From Pseudomonas sp. S09G 359 (lineage in GTDB: Bacteria; Pseudomonadota; Gammaproteobacteria; Pseudomonadales; Pseudomonadaceae), in NCBI RefSeq assembly GCF_002843605.1, contig NZ_CP025263.1, positions 1,184,501-1,248,500 on the forward strand: a stretch of DNA of 64,000 bases. Reading direction: 5' to 3'. A program made the translations under genes and the position numbers. Every line of letters starts with the position of its first letter. Position 1 is the stretch's first letter. Below are positions 9,248 to 18,934 of this stretch, one piece after another. The notes below the pieces were generated by a model that saw only the letters and a program-made list of their open reading frames with translations, did no database searches and had not been told where the DNA came from.

Positions 9248-10267
9248 ATGTTTGCTCTCATGCACAGCCACCGCCTTGAATCCCTGCACCTGAGCATCGA
9301 CCCGGTGACCGGGTTGAAGGCGGTCATAGCCATCCACAACAGCCGCCTTGGCCCCGCCTTGGGTGGTTGTCGCTACCTCGCCTACCCCGACGACGAAAGT
9401 GCCGTGGCTGATGCCGCGCGCCTGGCCCAAGGCATGAGCTACAAGGCGGCGCTGGCCGGGCTGCCGGTGGGCGGCGGCACGGCGGTGATCCTGCGCCCCG
9501 CCCATGTGGAAAACCGTGCGGCGTTGTTTGAAGCCTTCGGCCGCTGCATCGAGCAATTGGATGGCCGCTACATCACCGCCACCGACAGCGGCACCTCGGT
9601 GGCCGACATGGATTGCATCGCCCAGCACACCCGTTTCGTCACCAGTACCACGGCCGCTGGCGACCCCTCGCCGCACGCGGCCATGGGTGTATTCGCCGGC
9701 ATCCGCACCACCGCGATGGCGCGGCTGGGCAGTGACAATCTCGAAGGCTTGCGTGTGGCCGTGCAGGGCCTGGGCAACGTCGGCTACGCCCTGGCCGAAC
9801 AACTGCACGCCGCCGGCGCCGAACTGTTGGTGAGCGATATCGACCACGGCAAGGTGCAACTGGCCATGGAGCAACTCGGCGCGCACCCCATCGCCAACGA
9901 CGCCCTGCTCAGCACCCCGTGCGATATCCTCGCGCCGTGCGGGGTCGGCTCCGTATTCAATCGCCAGAGCGTCGGCCAACTGCGCTGCGCCGCCGTCGCC
10001 GGTTCCGCCAGCGCGCAATTGACCAACCTGCAAGTGGCCGACCAACTGGAAGGGCGCGGCATCCTCTACGCCCCGGACTACGTGATCAACTCCGGTGGCC
10101 TGATCTACGTGGCCCTCAAGCACGCCGGTGCCGAGCTGCCGACCATCACCGCGCACCTGTCGAACATCGGCACGCGCCTCACCGAAATCTTTGCCCACGC
10201 CCAAGCCGAAAAACGCTCCCCTGCACGGGTGGCAGACGAGCTGGCCGAGCGCCTGCTGTACAAATGA
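9248..10267 (+). CDS. Leu/Phe/Val dehydrogenase-like protein, catalytic Lys replaced
   Basis: A 339-aa member of the Glu/Leu/Phe/Val dehydrogenase superfamily, which oxidatively deaminates amino acids with NAD. The dimerisation/catalytic domain (1-~140) and the Rossmann domain (GLGNVGYALAEQL) are intact. Lys66 in MSYKAALAG is present. In the next motif the family has GGGK, but here it reads GGGT (Thr78, codon ACG at 9479-9481). That lysine is catalytic in leucine and phenylalanine dehydrogenases, so the enzyme may be inactive or altered. A GGGAG ribosome site precedes the ATG. Convergent with yebG across a terminator. Confidence 0.85.
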   Translation: MFALMHSHRLESLHLSIDPVTGLKAVIAIHNSRLGPALGGCRYLAYPDDESAVADAARLAQGMSYKAALAGLPVGGGTAVILRPAHVENRAALFEAFGRCIEQLDGRYITATDSGTSVADMDCIAQHTRFVTSTTAAGDPSPHAAMGVFAGIRTTAMARLGSDNLEGLRVAVQGLGNVGYALAEQLHAAGAELLVSDIDHGKVQLAMEQLGAHPIANDALLSTPCDILAPCGVGSVFNRQSVGQLRCAAVAGSASAQLTNLQVADQLEGRGILYAPDYVINSGGLIYVALKHAGAELPTITAHLSNIGTRLTEIFAHAQAEKRSPARVADELAERLLYK

Positions 10268-10281
10268 CCCAGGCATTAAAA

Positions 10282-10308
10282 AGGCCCTGAACCAATGATT
10301 CAGGGCCT
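10282..10308. terminator. Bidirectional intrinsic terminator
   Basis: A perfect 10-bp stem (AGGCCCTGAA / TTCAGGGCCT) with a 7-base loop lies between two convergent genes. The minus-strand side is followed by a T-rich run (AAAAAGG read in reverse), so it should serve yebG best. Confidence 0.85.
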
Positions 10309-10322
10309 GTTCAATTCGGGCT

Positions 10323-10583
10323 TTATTCCGCCGCTGCGTTGAGCAACTCGGACAACGCGTCCGGCTGGCTCTTGAACGCCTTGGCAAACACATCGCGGTT
10401 CTTCGCCATGTAGATCCCGGCTTCCTCCACCTGCTGCTCGCTCAGGGACGGCACGGCTTTTTGCAACACTTCTGCCAGCAACTCAGCGAGTTCAAGCATC
10501 TTGTCATGACGGTCAGCTTCGGCTTTATCCATGAACAAACGCTCCAGATCTCGGCTGCTGCGGTATACCACTTCGACGGCCAT
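10323..10583 (-). CDS. yebG: YebG-family SOS protein
   Basis: An 86-aa protein whose N-terminus (MAVEVVYRSS), the DKMLELAELL segment and the AKNRDVFAK segment match E. coli YebG, a small DNA-damage-induced protein of unclear biochemistry. A LexA box stands 44 bases upstream of the start, which supports the assignment. Confidence 0.87.
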   Translation of the reverse strand: MAVEVVYRSSRDLERLFMDKAEADRHDKMLELAELLAEVLQKAVPSLSEQQVEEAGIYMAKNRDVFAKAFKSQPDALSELLNAAAE

Positions 10584-10626
10584 TCACCACCTCACATGCC
10601 TTCACGATAGTTGTCTTTTGCTACTA

Positions 10627-10642
10627 CTGTATCGATATACAG
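10627..10642 (-). promoter_or_regulatory. LexA (SOS) box upstream of yebG
   Basis: CTGT-ATCGATAT-ACAG matches the gammaproteobacterial LexA consensus CTGT-N8-ACAG exactly, and the inner AT bases are also symmetric. It lies 44-59 bases before the yebG ATG. Confidence 0.9.
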
Positions 10643-10876
10643 CTAAAAGCATATGCCAAACGCGAGGGTTTGGATAGCAGGTTTTTAATGTAGTTGGAAA
10701 ATGGGGGGTTGCTACAACACAAATCATCCAAGCTCGCTCGCCACAACAGCCAATCTGTGTCTCATGTCACCCGGCCACCATCTCACTCCCCAGCCTCTGG
10801 CCTTTTTTCTGCATGCAGAACAACCGTCACGTCCAACCCGCATTATCCGGTCGAGTCGACCTAAGGAAATACCCGC

Positions 10877-11365
10877 ATGAAAATCAACTGGGCCGAAAAG
10901 CTGCGCCAGCAAGTCCACGGGCTGGCCGAGTCGCTGGGCAATCTGTTTGTCGAGTCGTTTCACTACCTGGCGCTGTTCGCCATTGGTGCGGTAACCGCGT
11001 GGGCTGCGGTGATGGAATTTCTGGGGATGCTGGAGAACGGGCATATCAAGATCGATGACATCTTGCTGCTGTTCATCTACCTGGAATTGGGTGCCATGGT
11101 CGGGATTTATTTCAAGACCAACCACATGCCGGTGCGCTTCCTGATCTACGTGGCGATCACCGCGCTGACGCGCCTGTTGATCTCCAACGTGTCACACCAT
11201 AACCCGCCAGACGTGGGAATCATCTACCTGTGCGGTGGGATTCTGCTGTTGGCCTTTGCGATTCTGGTGGTGCGCTACGCGTCGTCGGCGTTCCCGTCGG
11301 TGAAGGTCGAAGGCCCGCGTCGCAAAGGCGAGGCGAGCCTGGAAACCGAGAAGGGCGAGCTTTAA
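10877..11365 (+). CDS. psiE: PsiE-family inner-membrane protein
   Basis: A 162-aa membrane protein with four predicted helices (YLALFAIGAVTAWAAVMEFL, ILLLFIYLELGAMVGIYF, VRFLIYVAITALTRLLI, GIIYLCGGILLLAFAILVV) and a short charged C-terminal tail. It matches the phosphate-starvation-inducible PsiE family, whose function is unknown. AAGGA precedes the ATG. Its stop codon overlaps the stop of the convergent DUF3509 gene. Confidence 0.85.
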   Translation: MKINWAEKLRQQVHGLAESLGNLFVESFHYLALFAIGAVTAWAAVMEFLGMLENGHIKIDDILLLFIYLELGAMVGIYFKTNHMPVRFLIYVAITALTRLLISNVSHHNPPDVGIIYLCGGILLLAFAILVVRYASSAFPSVKVEGPRRKGEASLETEKGEL

Positions 11366-11679
11366 AGCCCGACGCTGAAGGGCAGGGTGCGGGTGGGCGG
11401 TCGCTGCAATAGTTTGTGACTGTCCCCGTCCGTCATCACCGCCAGGATCTCCATGGCGCTGTGGCCCTGCTCGATGGCAATGCCAAACTGGATGCTTTGC
11501 ACCAGGCGTTTCAGGCGCTGCGGGTCATTGCGTTGTTCGGCGCTGATCATACGTTTGGCCACCACGCCCGCCTCATCGGAGAGGGTGAGCATGATGCTGC
11601 CGTCCAGCCGTTGGATACTCAGGTTGACCCGATATTTGGGGGTGAAAGTGTCGGTGATGATCTGAAAAGGATTGTCCAT
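11362..11679 (-). CDS. DUF3509 domain protein
   Basis: A 105-aa soluble protein beginning MDNPFQIITDTFTPKY, like the Pseudomonas-specific DUF3509 family. The N-terminal half looks like beta-strands (YRVNLSIQRLDGSIMLTLSD). No function is known. It shares four bases with the end of psiE. Confidence 0.7.
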   Translation of the reverse strand: MDNPFQIITDTFTPKYRVNLSIQRLDGSIMLTLSDEAGVVAKRMISAEQRNDPQRLKRLVQSIQFGIAIEQGHSAMEILAVMTDGDSHKLLQRPPTRTLPFSVGL

Positions 11680-11851
11680 GGTGCGTTACCGCCTGATAAG
11701 AACATGCAGTCATTGACGACCGGTATCGGGATTAGTTCGCGTTGCCTGACCACCGGCCACTCCGTCGCTGAGGTTTCACAAAATCCGTTCTCCTCAAGGG
11801 CTGTACAGCAAGGGCCGTGCCGTACAGCCATCCCTCTGGCAGTGACTATCC

Positions 11852-11945
11852 AATGTGGGAGGGGGCTTGCCCCCGATAGCGGTGTATCAGCCAATGAATG
11901 TTCAGCTGATACACCGCCATCGGGGGCAAGCCCCCTCCCACATTT
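11852..11945. repeat. BIME, type B (GTGGGAGGGGGCTTGCCCCCGAT)
   Basis: Two REP units face each other about 40 bp apart, and their variable inner arms also pair (GTGTATCAGC / GCTGATACAC). It fills most of the 298-bp spacer between the DUF3509 gene and sdaC. Confidence 0.88.
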
Positions 11946-11977
11946 GTTCCAGGGTGTGCTTGGGGCGGTGAGCTATT

Positions 11978-13264
11978 TCAGGGCAATACCGAGAAAACGA
12001 TCGCAGACAGCGCAATCAAGCCGATCACCACCACAAACACGTTCGACACCTGGCCCGAATACTGGCGCAAAGATGGCACGCGACGGATCGCGTACATCGG
12101 CATCAGGAACAGCAGGCACGCGATGATCGGCCCGCCCATGGTTTCGATCATGCCCAGGATGCTCGGATTGAACGTGGCCACCGCCCAGCAGGTGAGGATC
12201 ATGAACACTGCGGTGCTGCGCTCCAGCCATTTGGCTGACATAGAGCGGTTGCGCCCGCGCAGGGATTTGACGATCAGGCCCTGGAAACCTTCGCTGGCAC
12301 CGATGTAGTGGCCGAGGAAGGATTTGGTAATCGCCACCAGTGCGATCAACGGTGCCGCGTAGGCTATTACCGGGGTCTGGAAGTGGTTGGCCAGGTACGA
12401 CAGGATCGAAATGTTCTGTGCCTTGGCGGCTGCCAGGTCAGCGGGCGACAAGGCCAGTACGCAGCTGAAGCAGAAGAACATCACCGTCAGCACCATCATG
12501 GCGTGGGCAGTGGCGAGGATGCCGCTGCTTTTGCGCTCGGCCAGCGGGCCGTACACGCGTTTCTGGTCGACGGCAAACGCGGAGATGATCGGCGAATGGT
12601 TGAACGAGAACACCATCACCGGGATCGCCAGCCACAAGGTCTTGAAGAACACCGGCAACGGCATGCCCTCACTGGCCGAGGCGAAGAACGCGCCGTTCCA
12701 GTTGGGGATCAGGCTCAAGGCCAGCAACAACAGGGCGGCGACGAACGGGTACACCAGCATGCTCATGGCCTTGACGATAACGCCCTGGCCGCAACGCACG
12801 ATGGCCATCAGGCCGAGGATCAGCACCAGCGACAGAATCGCCCGGGGCGGTGGCGCGATGTGCAGTTGGTGTTCCATGAAGCTGCCCAGGGTGTTGGTCA
12901 GCGCGACGCTGTACACCAGCAGGATCGGGAAGATCGCGAAAAAATACAGCAGGGTGATCAGCTTGCCCGCGCCGATACCGAAGTGCTCTTCGACCACTTC
13001 AGTGATATCGCCGGATTTGCCTGACAGCACAAAACGCGTCAGCCCACGGTGTGCAAAGAAGGTCATCGGCAAGGCCAGCAGTGCCAGCACGATCAGCGGC
13101 CAGAAGCCGCCGACGCCGGCATTGATCGGCAGGAACAGGGTGCCGGCACCGATGGCGGTGCCGTAAAGGCCCAACATCCAGGTGGTGTCGTGTTTGGTCC
13201 AGCCGGTGGTCACGGTTGTTGCTACAGCAGGATTGTCGGCAGCAGGTGTACGTACATCGGTCAT
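11978..13264 (-). CDS. sdaC: Serine/threonine permease (HAAAP family, SdaC-like)
   Basis: Inner-membrane proton-coupled serine transporter of the hydroxy/aromatic amino acid permease family, with about 11 helices. The first helix region (WMLGLYGTAIGAGTLFLPINAG) is characteristic. The start is set at the ATG at 13264 (GAGG upstream); 12 codons of open frame lie before it. It lies 60 bp downstream of sdaA on the same strand, so uptake and deamination of serine are probably one operon. Confidence 0.92.
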   Translation of the reverse strand: MTDVRTPAADNPAVATTVTTGWTKHDTTWMLGLYGTAIGAGTLFLPINAGVGGFWPLIVLALLALPMTFFAHRGLTRFVLSGKSGDITEVVEEHFGIGAGKLITLLYFFAIFPILLVYSVALTNTLGSFMEHQLHIAPPPRAILSLVLILGLMAIVRCGQGVIVKAMSMLVYPFVAALLLLALSLIPNWNGAFFASASEGMPLPVFFKTLWLAIPVMVFSFNHSPIISAFAVDQKRVYGPLAERKSSGILATAHAMMVLTVMFFCFSCVLALSPADLAAAKAQNISILSYLANHFQTPVIAYAAPLIALVAITKSFLGHYIGASEGFQGLIVKSLRGRNRSMSAKWLERSTAVFMILTCWAVATFNPSILGMIETMGGPIIACLLFLMPMYAIRRVPSLRQYSGQVSNVFVVVIGLIALSAIVFSVLP

Positions 13265-13324
13265 CGTTATTGCCTCGTTATTATTTTTGCGCGGGCTCAC
13301 GTTGGGACGGTCAGGGAATGCTCC

Positions 13325-14701
13325 TCAGCACTCCACCCAGCTCACGGCCAGGCCGCCCCGTGAAGTTTCTTTGTATTTGTCATGCATGTCGGCGCCGGTA
13401 TCGCGCATGGTGCGGATCACCCGGTCGAGGGAGATGAAGTGTTTGCCGTCACCGCGCAGGGCCATTTGCGTGGCGTTGATTGCCTTGACCGCCGCGATGG
13501 CGTTGCGCTCGATACATGGCACCTGCACCAGGCCGCCGACGGGGTCGCAGGTCAGGCCGAGGTTGTGCTCCAGGCCGATTTCGGCGGCGTTTTCCAGTTG
13601 TTCGGGCGTGGCGCCGAGGATATCGGCCAGGCCGGCGGCGGCCATGGCGCAGGCCGAACCGACTTCGCCCTGGCAGCCGACCTCGGCACCGGAGATCGAG
13701 GCGTTTTTCTTACACAGAATGCCGACGGCAGCGGCGGCCAAGAAGAAATTGACTACATCGTCGTCGGACGCGTCGGCGTTGAACTTCATGTAGTAATGCA
13801 GCACCGCCGGGATGATTCCTGCCGCGCCGTTGGTGGGCGCGGTGACCATGCGCCCGCCGGCGGCGTTTTCTTCGTTGACGGCGAGGGCGAACAGGTTGAC
13901 CCATTCCATCGCCGACAAGGTTGAGGTGATGACATTCGGTTTGCCGATTTCCAGCAGGCTGCGGTGCAGTTTCGCTGCGCGGCGCGGCACATCCAGGCCG
14001 CCAGGCAAGATGCCTTCATCGCGCAGGCCTTGCTCGACGCATTCGCGCATCACCGACCAGATATGCAGCAGGCCGCTGCGGATCTGCTCGTCGCTGCGCC
14101 ATGCGCGTTCGTTGGCCATCATCAGTTCCGAAACCCGCAGGCCGTGCTTTTTGCACAGGGCCAGCAGTTCGACGGCGCTGGAAAAGTCGTAGGGCAATTC
14201 AACATCGCTGGCAGGCGCAACACCCGAGGCGGCCTCAGCCGCTTCGATGATGAAACCGCCGCCCACCGAGTAGTACGTCTGTTCGCTGAGCAGGCCGTTG
14301 TCGCCATAGGCATGCAGGGACATGGCGTTGGGGTGGTAGGGCAGGCTCTCGTCAAGCAGCAGGAGGTCGGTGTGCCAGTTGAAAGCAATCTCCTGTTTGC
14401 CGGCCAGTAACAGCCGGCCGCTCTCGCGCAGTTGCTGGATGCGGGGGTTGATCGAGGTGGGGTCAACCGTGTCCGGCCATTCGCCCATCAGGCCCATGAC
14501 GGTGGCACGGTCGGTGGCGTGGCCCACGCCGGTAGCGGACAGCGAGCCGTACAAGCGCACTTCGACGCGGCGGGTGTCGCTGAGCAATTGTTGCTCGGTC
14601 AGGGCCTGGGCAAAGGTCGCCGCTGCCCGCATGGGGCCGACGGTATGGGAGCTGGACGGGCCGATGCCCACCTTGAATAGATCGAAAACACTGATAGCCA
14701 T
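13325..14701 (-). CDS. sdaA: L-serine ammonia-lyase (iron-sulfur type)
   Basis: Deaminates L-serine to pyruvate and ammonia with a labile 4Fe-4S cluster. It is the single-chain 458-aa form: the beta domain starts [21 protein letters not shown], and the alpha domain carries cluster cysteines in [13 protein letters not shown] and in the [16 protein letters not shown] segment. First gene of the sdaA-sdaC pair, divergent from a LysR-type gene. Confidence 0.95.
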   Translation of the reverse strand: MAISVFDLFKVGIGPSSSHTVGPMRAAATFAQALTEQQLLSDTRRVEVRLYGSLSATGVGHATDRATVMGLMGEWPDTVDPTSINPRIQQLRESGRLLLAGKQEIAFNWHTDLLLLDESLPYHPNAMSLHAYGDNGLLSEQTYYSVGGGFIIEAAEAASGVAPASDVELPYDFSSAVELLALCKKHGLRVSELMMANERAWRSDEQIRSGLLHIWSVMRECVEQGLRDEGILPGGLDVPRRAAKLHRSLLEIGKPNVITSTLSAMEWVNLFALAVNEENAAGGRMVTAPTNGAAGIIPAVLHYYMKFNADASDDDVVNFFLAAAAVGILCKKNASISGAEVGCQGEVGSACAMAAAGLADILGATPEQLENAAEIGLEHNLGLTCDPVGGLVQVPCIERNAIAAVKAINATQMALRGDGKHFISLDRVIRTMRDTGADMHDKYKETSRGGLAVSWVEC

Positions 14702-14838
14702 GCTAAAGCCTTACAAGCAATGGAAGATAAATCGCTGCCATGTTTTGTAGGACGAGCGCAATTGGCGCGATACTGAGCCTCTGGATCGGCACTGACCAAC
14801 GAATTATCCTAAGACACCCTTTAGCAGGACTAAACCCT

Positions 14839-15786
14839 ATGAGCCGGCACCTCCATGGCCAGACCTACGTCTGGTTGCACGTTTTCTTCTGCGCGGCGCG
14901 GCATTTGTCGTTTACCCGTTGCGCCGAAGAACTGCACATCACGCCGGGGGCGGTGAGCCAGCAGATTCGCCAATTGGAGGAGCGCCTGGGCTTCCGGCTG
15001 TTCCATCGCCGGGCGCGCGGCGTTGAACTCAGCGCTGAGGGCCAACGGCTGGCGACCACGGTGGGGGAGGCCTACGGCAGTATCGATGCGGAGTTGCAGC
15101 GCCTGGATGCGGGAATGATCAGCGGCACCTTGCGCCTGCGCTCGATTCCGTCCTTCCTCGGCAAGTGGCTGACCCCACGTTTACCGCGGTTGCAGCAACG
15201 CTTTCCGGATATCCAACTGCGCATGGTGGCGGAGGACAGCAGCATCGCCCTGCACGAGGGGGATTTCGATTTGGCCATCGACTTGAACGACGGCAGCTAC
15301 CCTGGCCTGTTATCCACAGCCTTGTTGGACGAGCAGATTTTCCCGGTGTGCGCCCCTAGCCTGTTGCGTGGCCGGCCGCCGTTGCATGGCCCGGCCGACC
15401 TGGTGCACTTTCCGCTGCTGCACGACATCACCGCGTGGCGTGGGAGTTATGAGTACGCGGAGTGGGAGTTTTACCTGAATGCCATCGGCTACCACGACGC
15501 CGACGTGCGGCGCGGCCATACCTTCAATCGCAACCACCTGACCATCGAAGCCGCCATCGCCGGTATGGGCGTGGCCATTGCGCGGCGCACCTTGCTTAAC
15601 GATGAGCTCGAGCGCGGCACCTTGATCGTGCCGTTCGGCCTCGCTGTGCCCAACCACAAACGCTACGTGCTGCTGTATGCGCCAGGCGCGCTGAGCCATC
15701 CGGGCGTGCGGGCGGTGCATGACTGGCTGGTGGAGGAAGCAGAGATTTTTCGCGGATTGCACCCGTTGGGAGAGGGGCAATTGTGA
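14839..15786 (+). CDS. LysR-type regulator, probable activator of sdaA-sdaC
   Basis: A 315-aa LysR protein. The HTH (residues ~25-60: HLSFTRCAEELHITPGAVSQQIRQLEERLG) is followed by the substrate-binding domain. The N-terminal WLHVFFCAARHLSFTRCAEEL resembles the GcvA/DsdC branch. The start is the ATG at 14839 (MSRHLHG); an in-frame ATG at 14740 would add 33 untypical residues. Its divergent position next to sdaA suggests control of serine catabolism. The effector is unknown. Confidence 0.88.
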   Translation: MSRHLHGQTYVWLHVFFCAARHLSFTRCAEELHITPGAVSQQIRQLEERLGFRLFHRRARGVELSAEGQRLATTVGEAYGSIDAELQRLDAGMISGTLRLRSIPSFLGKWLTPRLPRLQQRFPDIQLRMVAEDSSIALHEGDFDLAIDLNDGSYPGLLSTALLDEQIFPVCAPSLLRGRPPLHGPADLVHFPLLHDITAWRGSYEYAEWEFYLNAIGYHDADVRRGHTFNRNHLTIEAAIAGMGVAIARRTLLNDELERGTLIVPFGLAVPNHKRYVLLYAPGALSHPGVRAVHDWLVEEAEIFRGLHPLGEGQL

Positions 15787-15998
15787 GGTTTGCTGGGCTT
15801 AAGAAGATGTAACTAACTCCCCACCCTACCAGCGTTTTTGCTTGTAGTCAGGGTTAATTTGTAATGTGGGATTTATCTTTGCAAAGGGGTTGAAATGTTC
15901 CTCCAGCTGCTCAATTGTGTAATCAAGAGGTCATGGTTTCACCACCCTGGTGTCGCAGTTGTGACCTCTCGCGAGCTAGCTGAAATAAGGGAAGAACT

Positions 15999-16409
15999 AT
16001 GCAAATCCAAGTCAATAGCGATAACCATATTGAAAGCAGCATCCGACTGGAGGAGTGGGTACGTACTACCATTGAGAGCACGCTCGAACGTTATGAAGAA
16101 GACCTGACCCGTGTTGAGGTCTACCTGCGGGACGAGAACGGCGACAAGCCCGGCCCGCATGATTTGAGTTGCCGCCTGGAAGCGCGGCCAAAAGGCCATC
16201 AACCGCTGTCGGTATCCGCCAAGGGCGATACCCTGGAACAGGCGATCGACGGTGCAGCCACCAAGCTGGACCATGCGCTGGAACATCTGTTTGGCCGACT
16301 GCAAGGCAAGCCCCGCGCTGCCGCGAAAAACCAGCCAATCAACAAAGTGAATGAAGACGCGCTGGAAGAGGAATTCCTGGAAAACGAAAACGCTGTCATC
16401 AACGGCTAA
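15999..16409 (+). CDS. HPF/RaiA-family ribosome-associated protein
   Basis: A 136-aa protein with the beta-alpha-beta-beta-beta-alpha HPF/YfiA domain (residues 1-~105: MQIQVNSDNHIESS, VEVYLRDENGDKPG, CRLEARPKGHQPLSV, TLEQAIDGAATKLDHALEHLF) and an acidic tail. It is probably a stationary-phase or stress ribosome factor, not the rpoN-linked hpf. AGGGAAG precedes the ATG. The 212 bp upstream hold no other gene I can support. Confidence 0.8.
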   Translation: MQIQVNSDNHIESSIRLEEWVRTTIESTLERYEEDLTRVEVYLRDENGDKPGPHDLSCRLEARPKGHQPLSVSAKGDTLEQAIDGAATKLDHALEHLFGRLQGKPRAAAKNQPINKVNEDALEEEFLENENAVING

Positions 16410-16430
16410 GCGTTTTTTAACCCCCTACAA

Positions 16431-16458
16431 ACGGGCCTGCATATGCAGGCCCGTTTTC
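16431..16458. terminator. Bidirectional intrinsic terminator
   Basis: ACGGGCCTGCAT / ATGCAGGCCCGT is a perfect 12-bp inverted repeat followed by TTTCG on the plus strand and preceded by AAA. It lies between the HPF gene and the convergent MFS gene. Confidence 0.85.
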
Positions 16459-16460
16459 GT

Positions 16461-17957
16461 TTAGCGGCGTCGGAAAAAATACCCGCTCAACACCGCCAGC
16501 CCACCCGCTCCCAACCCTGCAAAGAGCATCGCCCAACCGGCGCCATGACGCAGTGCCGCCTGGGCATCGTTGAAGGCCAGCACCGGCGAATCCAGCTTGC
16601 CGGCGGCAATGTCCTGGCTGATGGCCGGCCAATCCAGCGCCGTGCTCGCGGGTAACATGGCGGCCAGTTGATGGTTGATGCCCAGCAACAGCACCAGGCC
16701 CATCAGGGCAATGTTGACGGCCAGGGTGATCAGCCGTGCACTCAGGTCAATACCCGAGGCCATGCCCGCGCGGTCGGCTGACACGGCACCCGTGGTGGTG
16801 TTGGTGGTGGGCGAATTGGTCAGCGCCAGGCCTGTGCCGGCGATCACGCAACTGGCCAGTACCAGCGCAATCATCGGCTGCGTGGCCTGATTGGCGACGG
16901 CCATCAGCAAAAAGCCCGCGCCCATCAGCCCCAGCCCGAGGGGGATGATGCGCTCGGCGCCATAACGCAGGGCCAGGCGTTCGGCCAGTGGCGGCACCAA
17001 CAACGTCGGCAAGGTATAGGCGAGCAGGGCGCTGCCGGTAGTGAGGGTGTCGTAGCCCAGGCCAGCCTGGAAATACAGTGGCAGGTAGATCATGAACGGC
17101 CAGAAGCTGAAGTTCATGCCGATCGAGCCCATCAGCGCGCCGTTGAAGCGCCTGATGCGAAACACCGAAAAATCGAACATCGGCTGGGCACTGCGCCGCT
17201 CAATAAAGATGAACACCAGCAACGCGGCCAGCGCCAGGCCCGCCCAGCCCGGCGCAAAGCCGTTCTCGGTGCCCTGGGTGATGAAGTAGACCAGCGCAAA
17301 CACCGACAGCGTCAACGTCAGCATGCCGGCGATATCCAGACGATGCGCCGCCGGGTCGCGGGATTCCTGCACGCTGACGCGCAGCAGCACCAGGGTGAAC
17401 AGGGTCAGCGGTACATGCACAAGAAACACCCAGCGCCAGTCGGCAACGGCCAGGATCAGCGCGCCAACCATCGGTCCGAAACCCAGGCCCACGCCCGCAA
17501 TCACGCCCCATATGGCAAATGCCCGCGCCCGTGCGGCCGGTTCGCGGAACAGGTGCGACAGAATCGCGAACTGGCAAATCATCATCGCCCCGCCGCCGAT
17601 GCCCTGGACAAACCGCGCCGCGATCAGCGCCCAGGCCGAGTCGGCCAAGCCACAGGCCAGCGAGGCCAGGCCAAATACCCACAAGCACACCACCAGCATG
17701 CGCCGGCGACCAAAGCGGTCCGCCAAGGTGCCCGCTGCCATCAGCACACTGGTGCAGGCCAGGGTGTAGGCGTTCATGATCCATTGGGCGTCCGAAAAGC
17801 CTGTGCCCAGTTGCTGTTCAAGGGTGGGCAGGATGATCGGTACGCTGGAAATTTCCAGGCCGAACATCAGCGCCACGAGGCACACGGCGGTGAGGGCCAG
17901 GCCATTTCTGGCGGGGCGTGCAGGGTTGGCGGCCGATAAGGTGGCGGCGGGTGGCAT
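16461..17957 (-). CDS. MFS drug exporter, DHA2 (14-helix, EmrB/QacA-like)
   Basis: A 498-aa proton antiporter with 14 predicted helices. MFS motif A (GTLADRFGRRRMLV) follows helix 2, and the motif C region GVIAGVGLGFGPMVGALI lies in helix 5, as in exporters. The substrate is unknown. It is divergent from a LysR-type gene that is its likely regulator. Confidence 0.88.
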   Translation of the reverse strand: MPPAATLSAANPARPARNGLALTAVCLVALMFGLEISSVPIILPTLEQQLGTGFSDAQWIMNAYTLACTSVLMAAGTLADRFGRRRMLVVCLWVFGLASLACGLADSAWALIAARFVQGIGGGAMMICQFAILSHLFREPAARARAFAIWGVIAGVGLGFGPMVGALILAVADWRWVFLVHVPLTLFTLVLLRVSVQESRDPAAHRLDIAGMLTLTLSVFALVYFITQGTENGFAPGWAGLALAALLVFIFIERRSAQPMFDFSVFRIRRFNGALMGSIGMNFSFWPFMIYLPLYFQAGLGYDTLTTGSALLAYTLPTLLVPPLAERLALRYGAERIIPLGLGLMGAGFLLMAVANQATQPMIALVLASCVIAGTGLALTNSPTTNTTTGAVSADRAGMASGIDLSARLITLAVNIALMGLVLLLGINHQLAAMLPASTALDWPAISQDIAAGKLDSPVLAFNDAQAALRHGAGWAMLFAGLGAGGLAVLSGYFFRRR

Positions 17958-18061
17958 GGGATTCTCCTGTCGATGGGTATCGGTGTATTTTCAGGGGAAT
18001 CTGGTTCTTTATTCGTGATAAGTTTTCTGCCTATCCGGGAATCAAGGGCGACAATCGAGCC

Positions 18062-18934
18062 ATGGCCACTCCGCGTTTTGATGGCGTTGAACTGTTTTTA
18101 CAAATCGTGGAAAGCGGCAGCCTGACCGAGGCCGCTGAACGCCTGAACCTCACGCGTTCCGCCGTGGGCAAGGGCCTGGCGCGGTTGGAGGCGCGGCTCG
18201 GCACCTGCCTGTTGCAACGCTCCACGCGGCGCCAGCGGCTGACCGCAGACGGGCAGGCGTATTACGAGCATTGCCTGCGTGCGCTGGCAGAACTGGAGGC
18301 CGCCGAATCGGTATTGGAAAGCGGCCGGCAGCAGCCGCGCGGGCGGTTGAAGGTCAGCCTGCCACTGGCGTTTGGTCACCACTATGCGGCGCCCGCGCTG
18401 TGGGGGCTGATGGATCGATATGCAGAACTGGAGATCGAGATTTCGTTCTGCGATCGCCTGGTCGACCTGGCCCAGGAAGGTTTCGATGTGGCCGTACGGA
18501 TCGGCCCGCTGCCCGACACTGACCGCCTGAGCGCACGACGCCTGGGCGAGCAGTCTGTGGGGTTGGCGGCAGCTCCGGCGTATTTGCAACGTGTGGGCCG
18601 GATTGAGTCCATCGAAGACCTCGCCGGTCAGCGTGGCATTGCCTACCGCAGCAACACCCCGCACCGTGCCCGCGTGGCCTCACCGTTGTGGATGGACGAC
18701 CTCCAGGCCGTGGCCGACGCCGCTATCGCGGGCGTCGGCCTGGCCTGGTTGCCGAGTTGGTTGATTGCCCACTATGTGCTGCGCGGCCAACTGGAGGCGG
18801 TGTTGCCCGGGTATCGCGAGCAACCTGCGCCGATCCATGTGATCTGGCCGACGGCGCCGCACATGCCGGCCAAGACCCGCTGCGCCATCGACGCGCTGGT
18901 GGCGGCTACCCCCAGTTGCCTGGCGGGCAGTTAG
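18062..18934 (+). CDS. LysR-type regulator of the adjacent exporter
   Basis: A 290-aa regulator of the CrgA/PA-type LysR branch. The HTH is at residues ~17-55 (GSLTEAAERLNLTRSAVGKGLARLEARLG), and the effector domain starts RGRLKVSLPLAFG. The start is the ATG at 18062; the frame is open further upstream without a better start. The 104-bp spacer to the divergent MFS gene should hold both promoters. It overlaps the 3' end of fecA by four bases. Confidence 0.88.
   Translation: MATPRFDGVELFLQIVESGSLTEAAERLNLTRSAVGKGLARLEARLGTCLLQRSTRRQRLTADGQAYYEHCLRALAELEAAESVLESGRQQPRGRLKVSLPLAFGHHYAAPALWGLMDRYAELEIEISFCDRLVDLAQEGFDVAVRIGPLPDTDRLSARRLGEQSVGLAAAPAYLQRVGRIESIEDLAGQRGIAYRSNTPHRARVASPLWMDDLQAVADAAIAGVGLAWLPSWLIAHYVLRGQLEAVLPGYREQPAPIHVIWPTAPHMPAKTRCAIDALVAATPSCLAGS

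Noticed and set aside
15787..15998. Small gene before the HPF-like gene (open frame starting at 15895)
   Set aside because: It runs through the ribosome site and into the HPF gene in another frame, without a ribosome site of its own.
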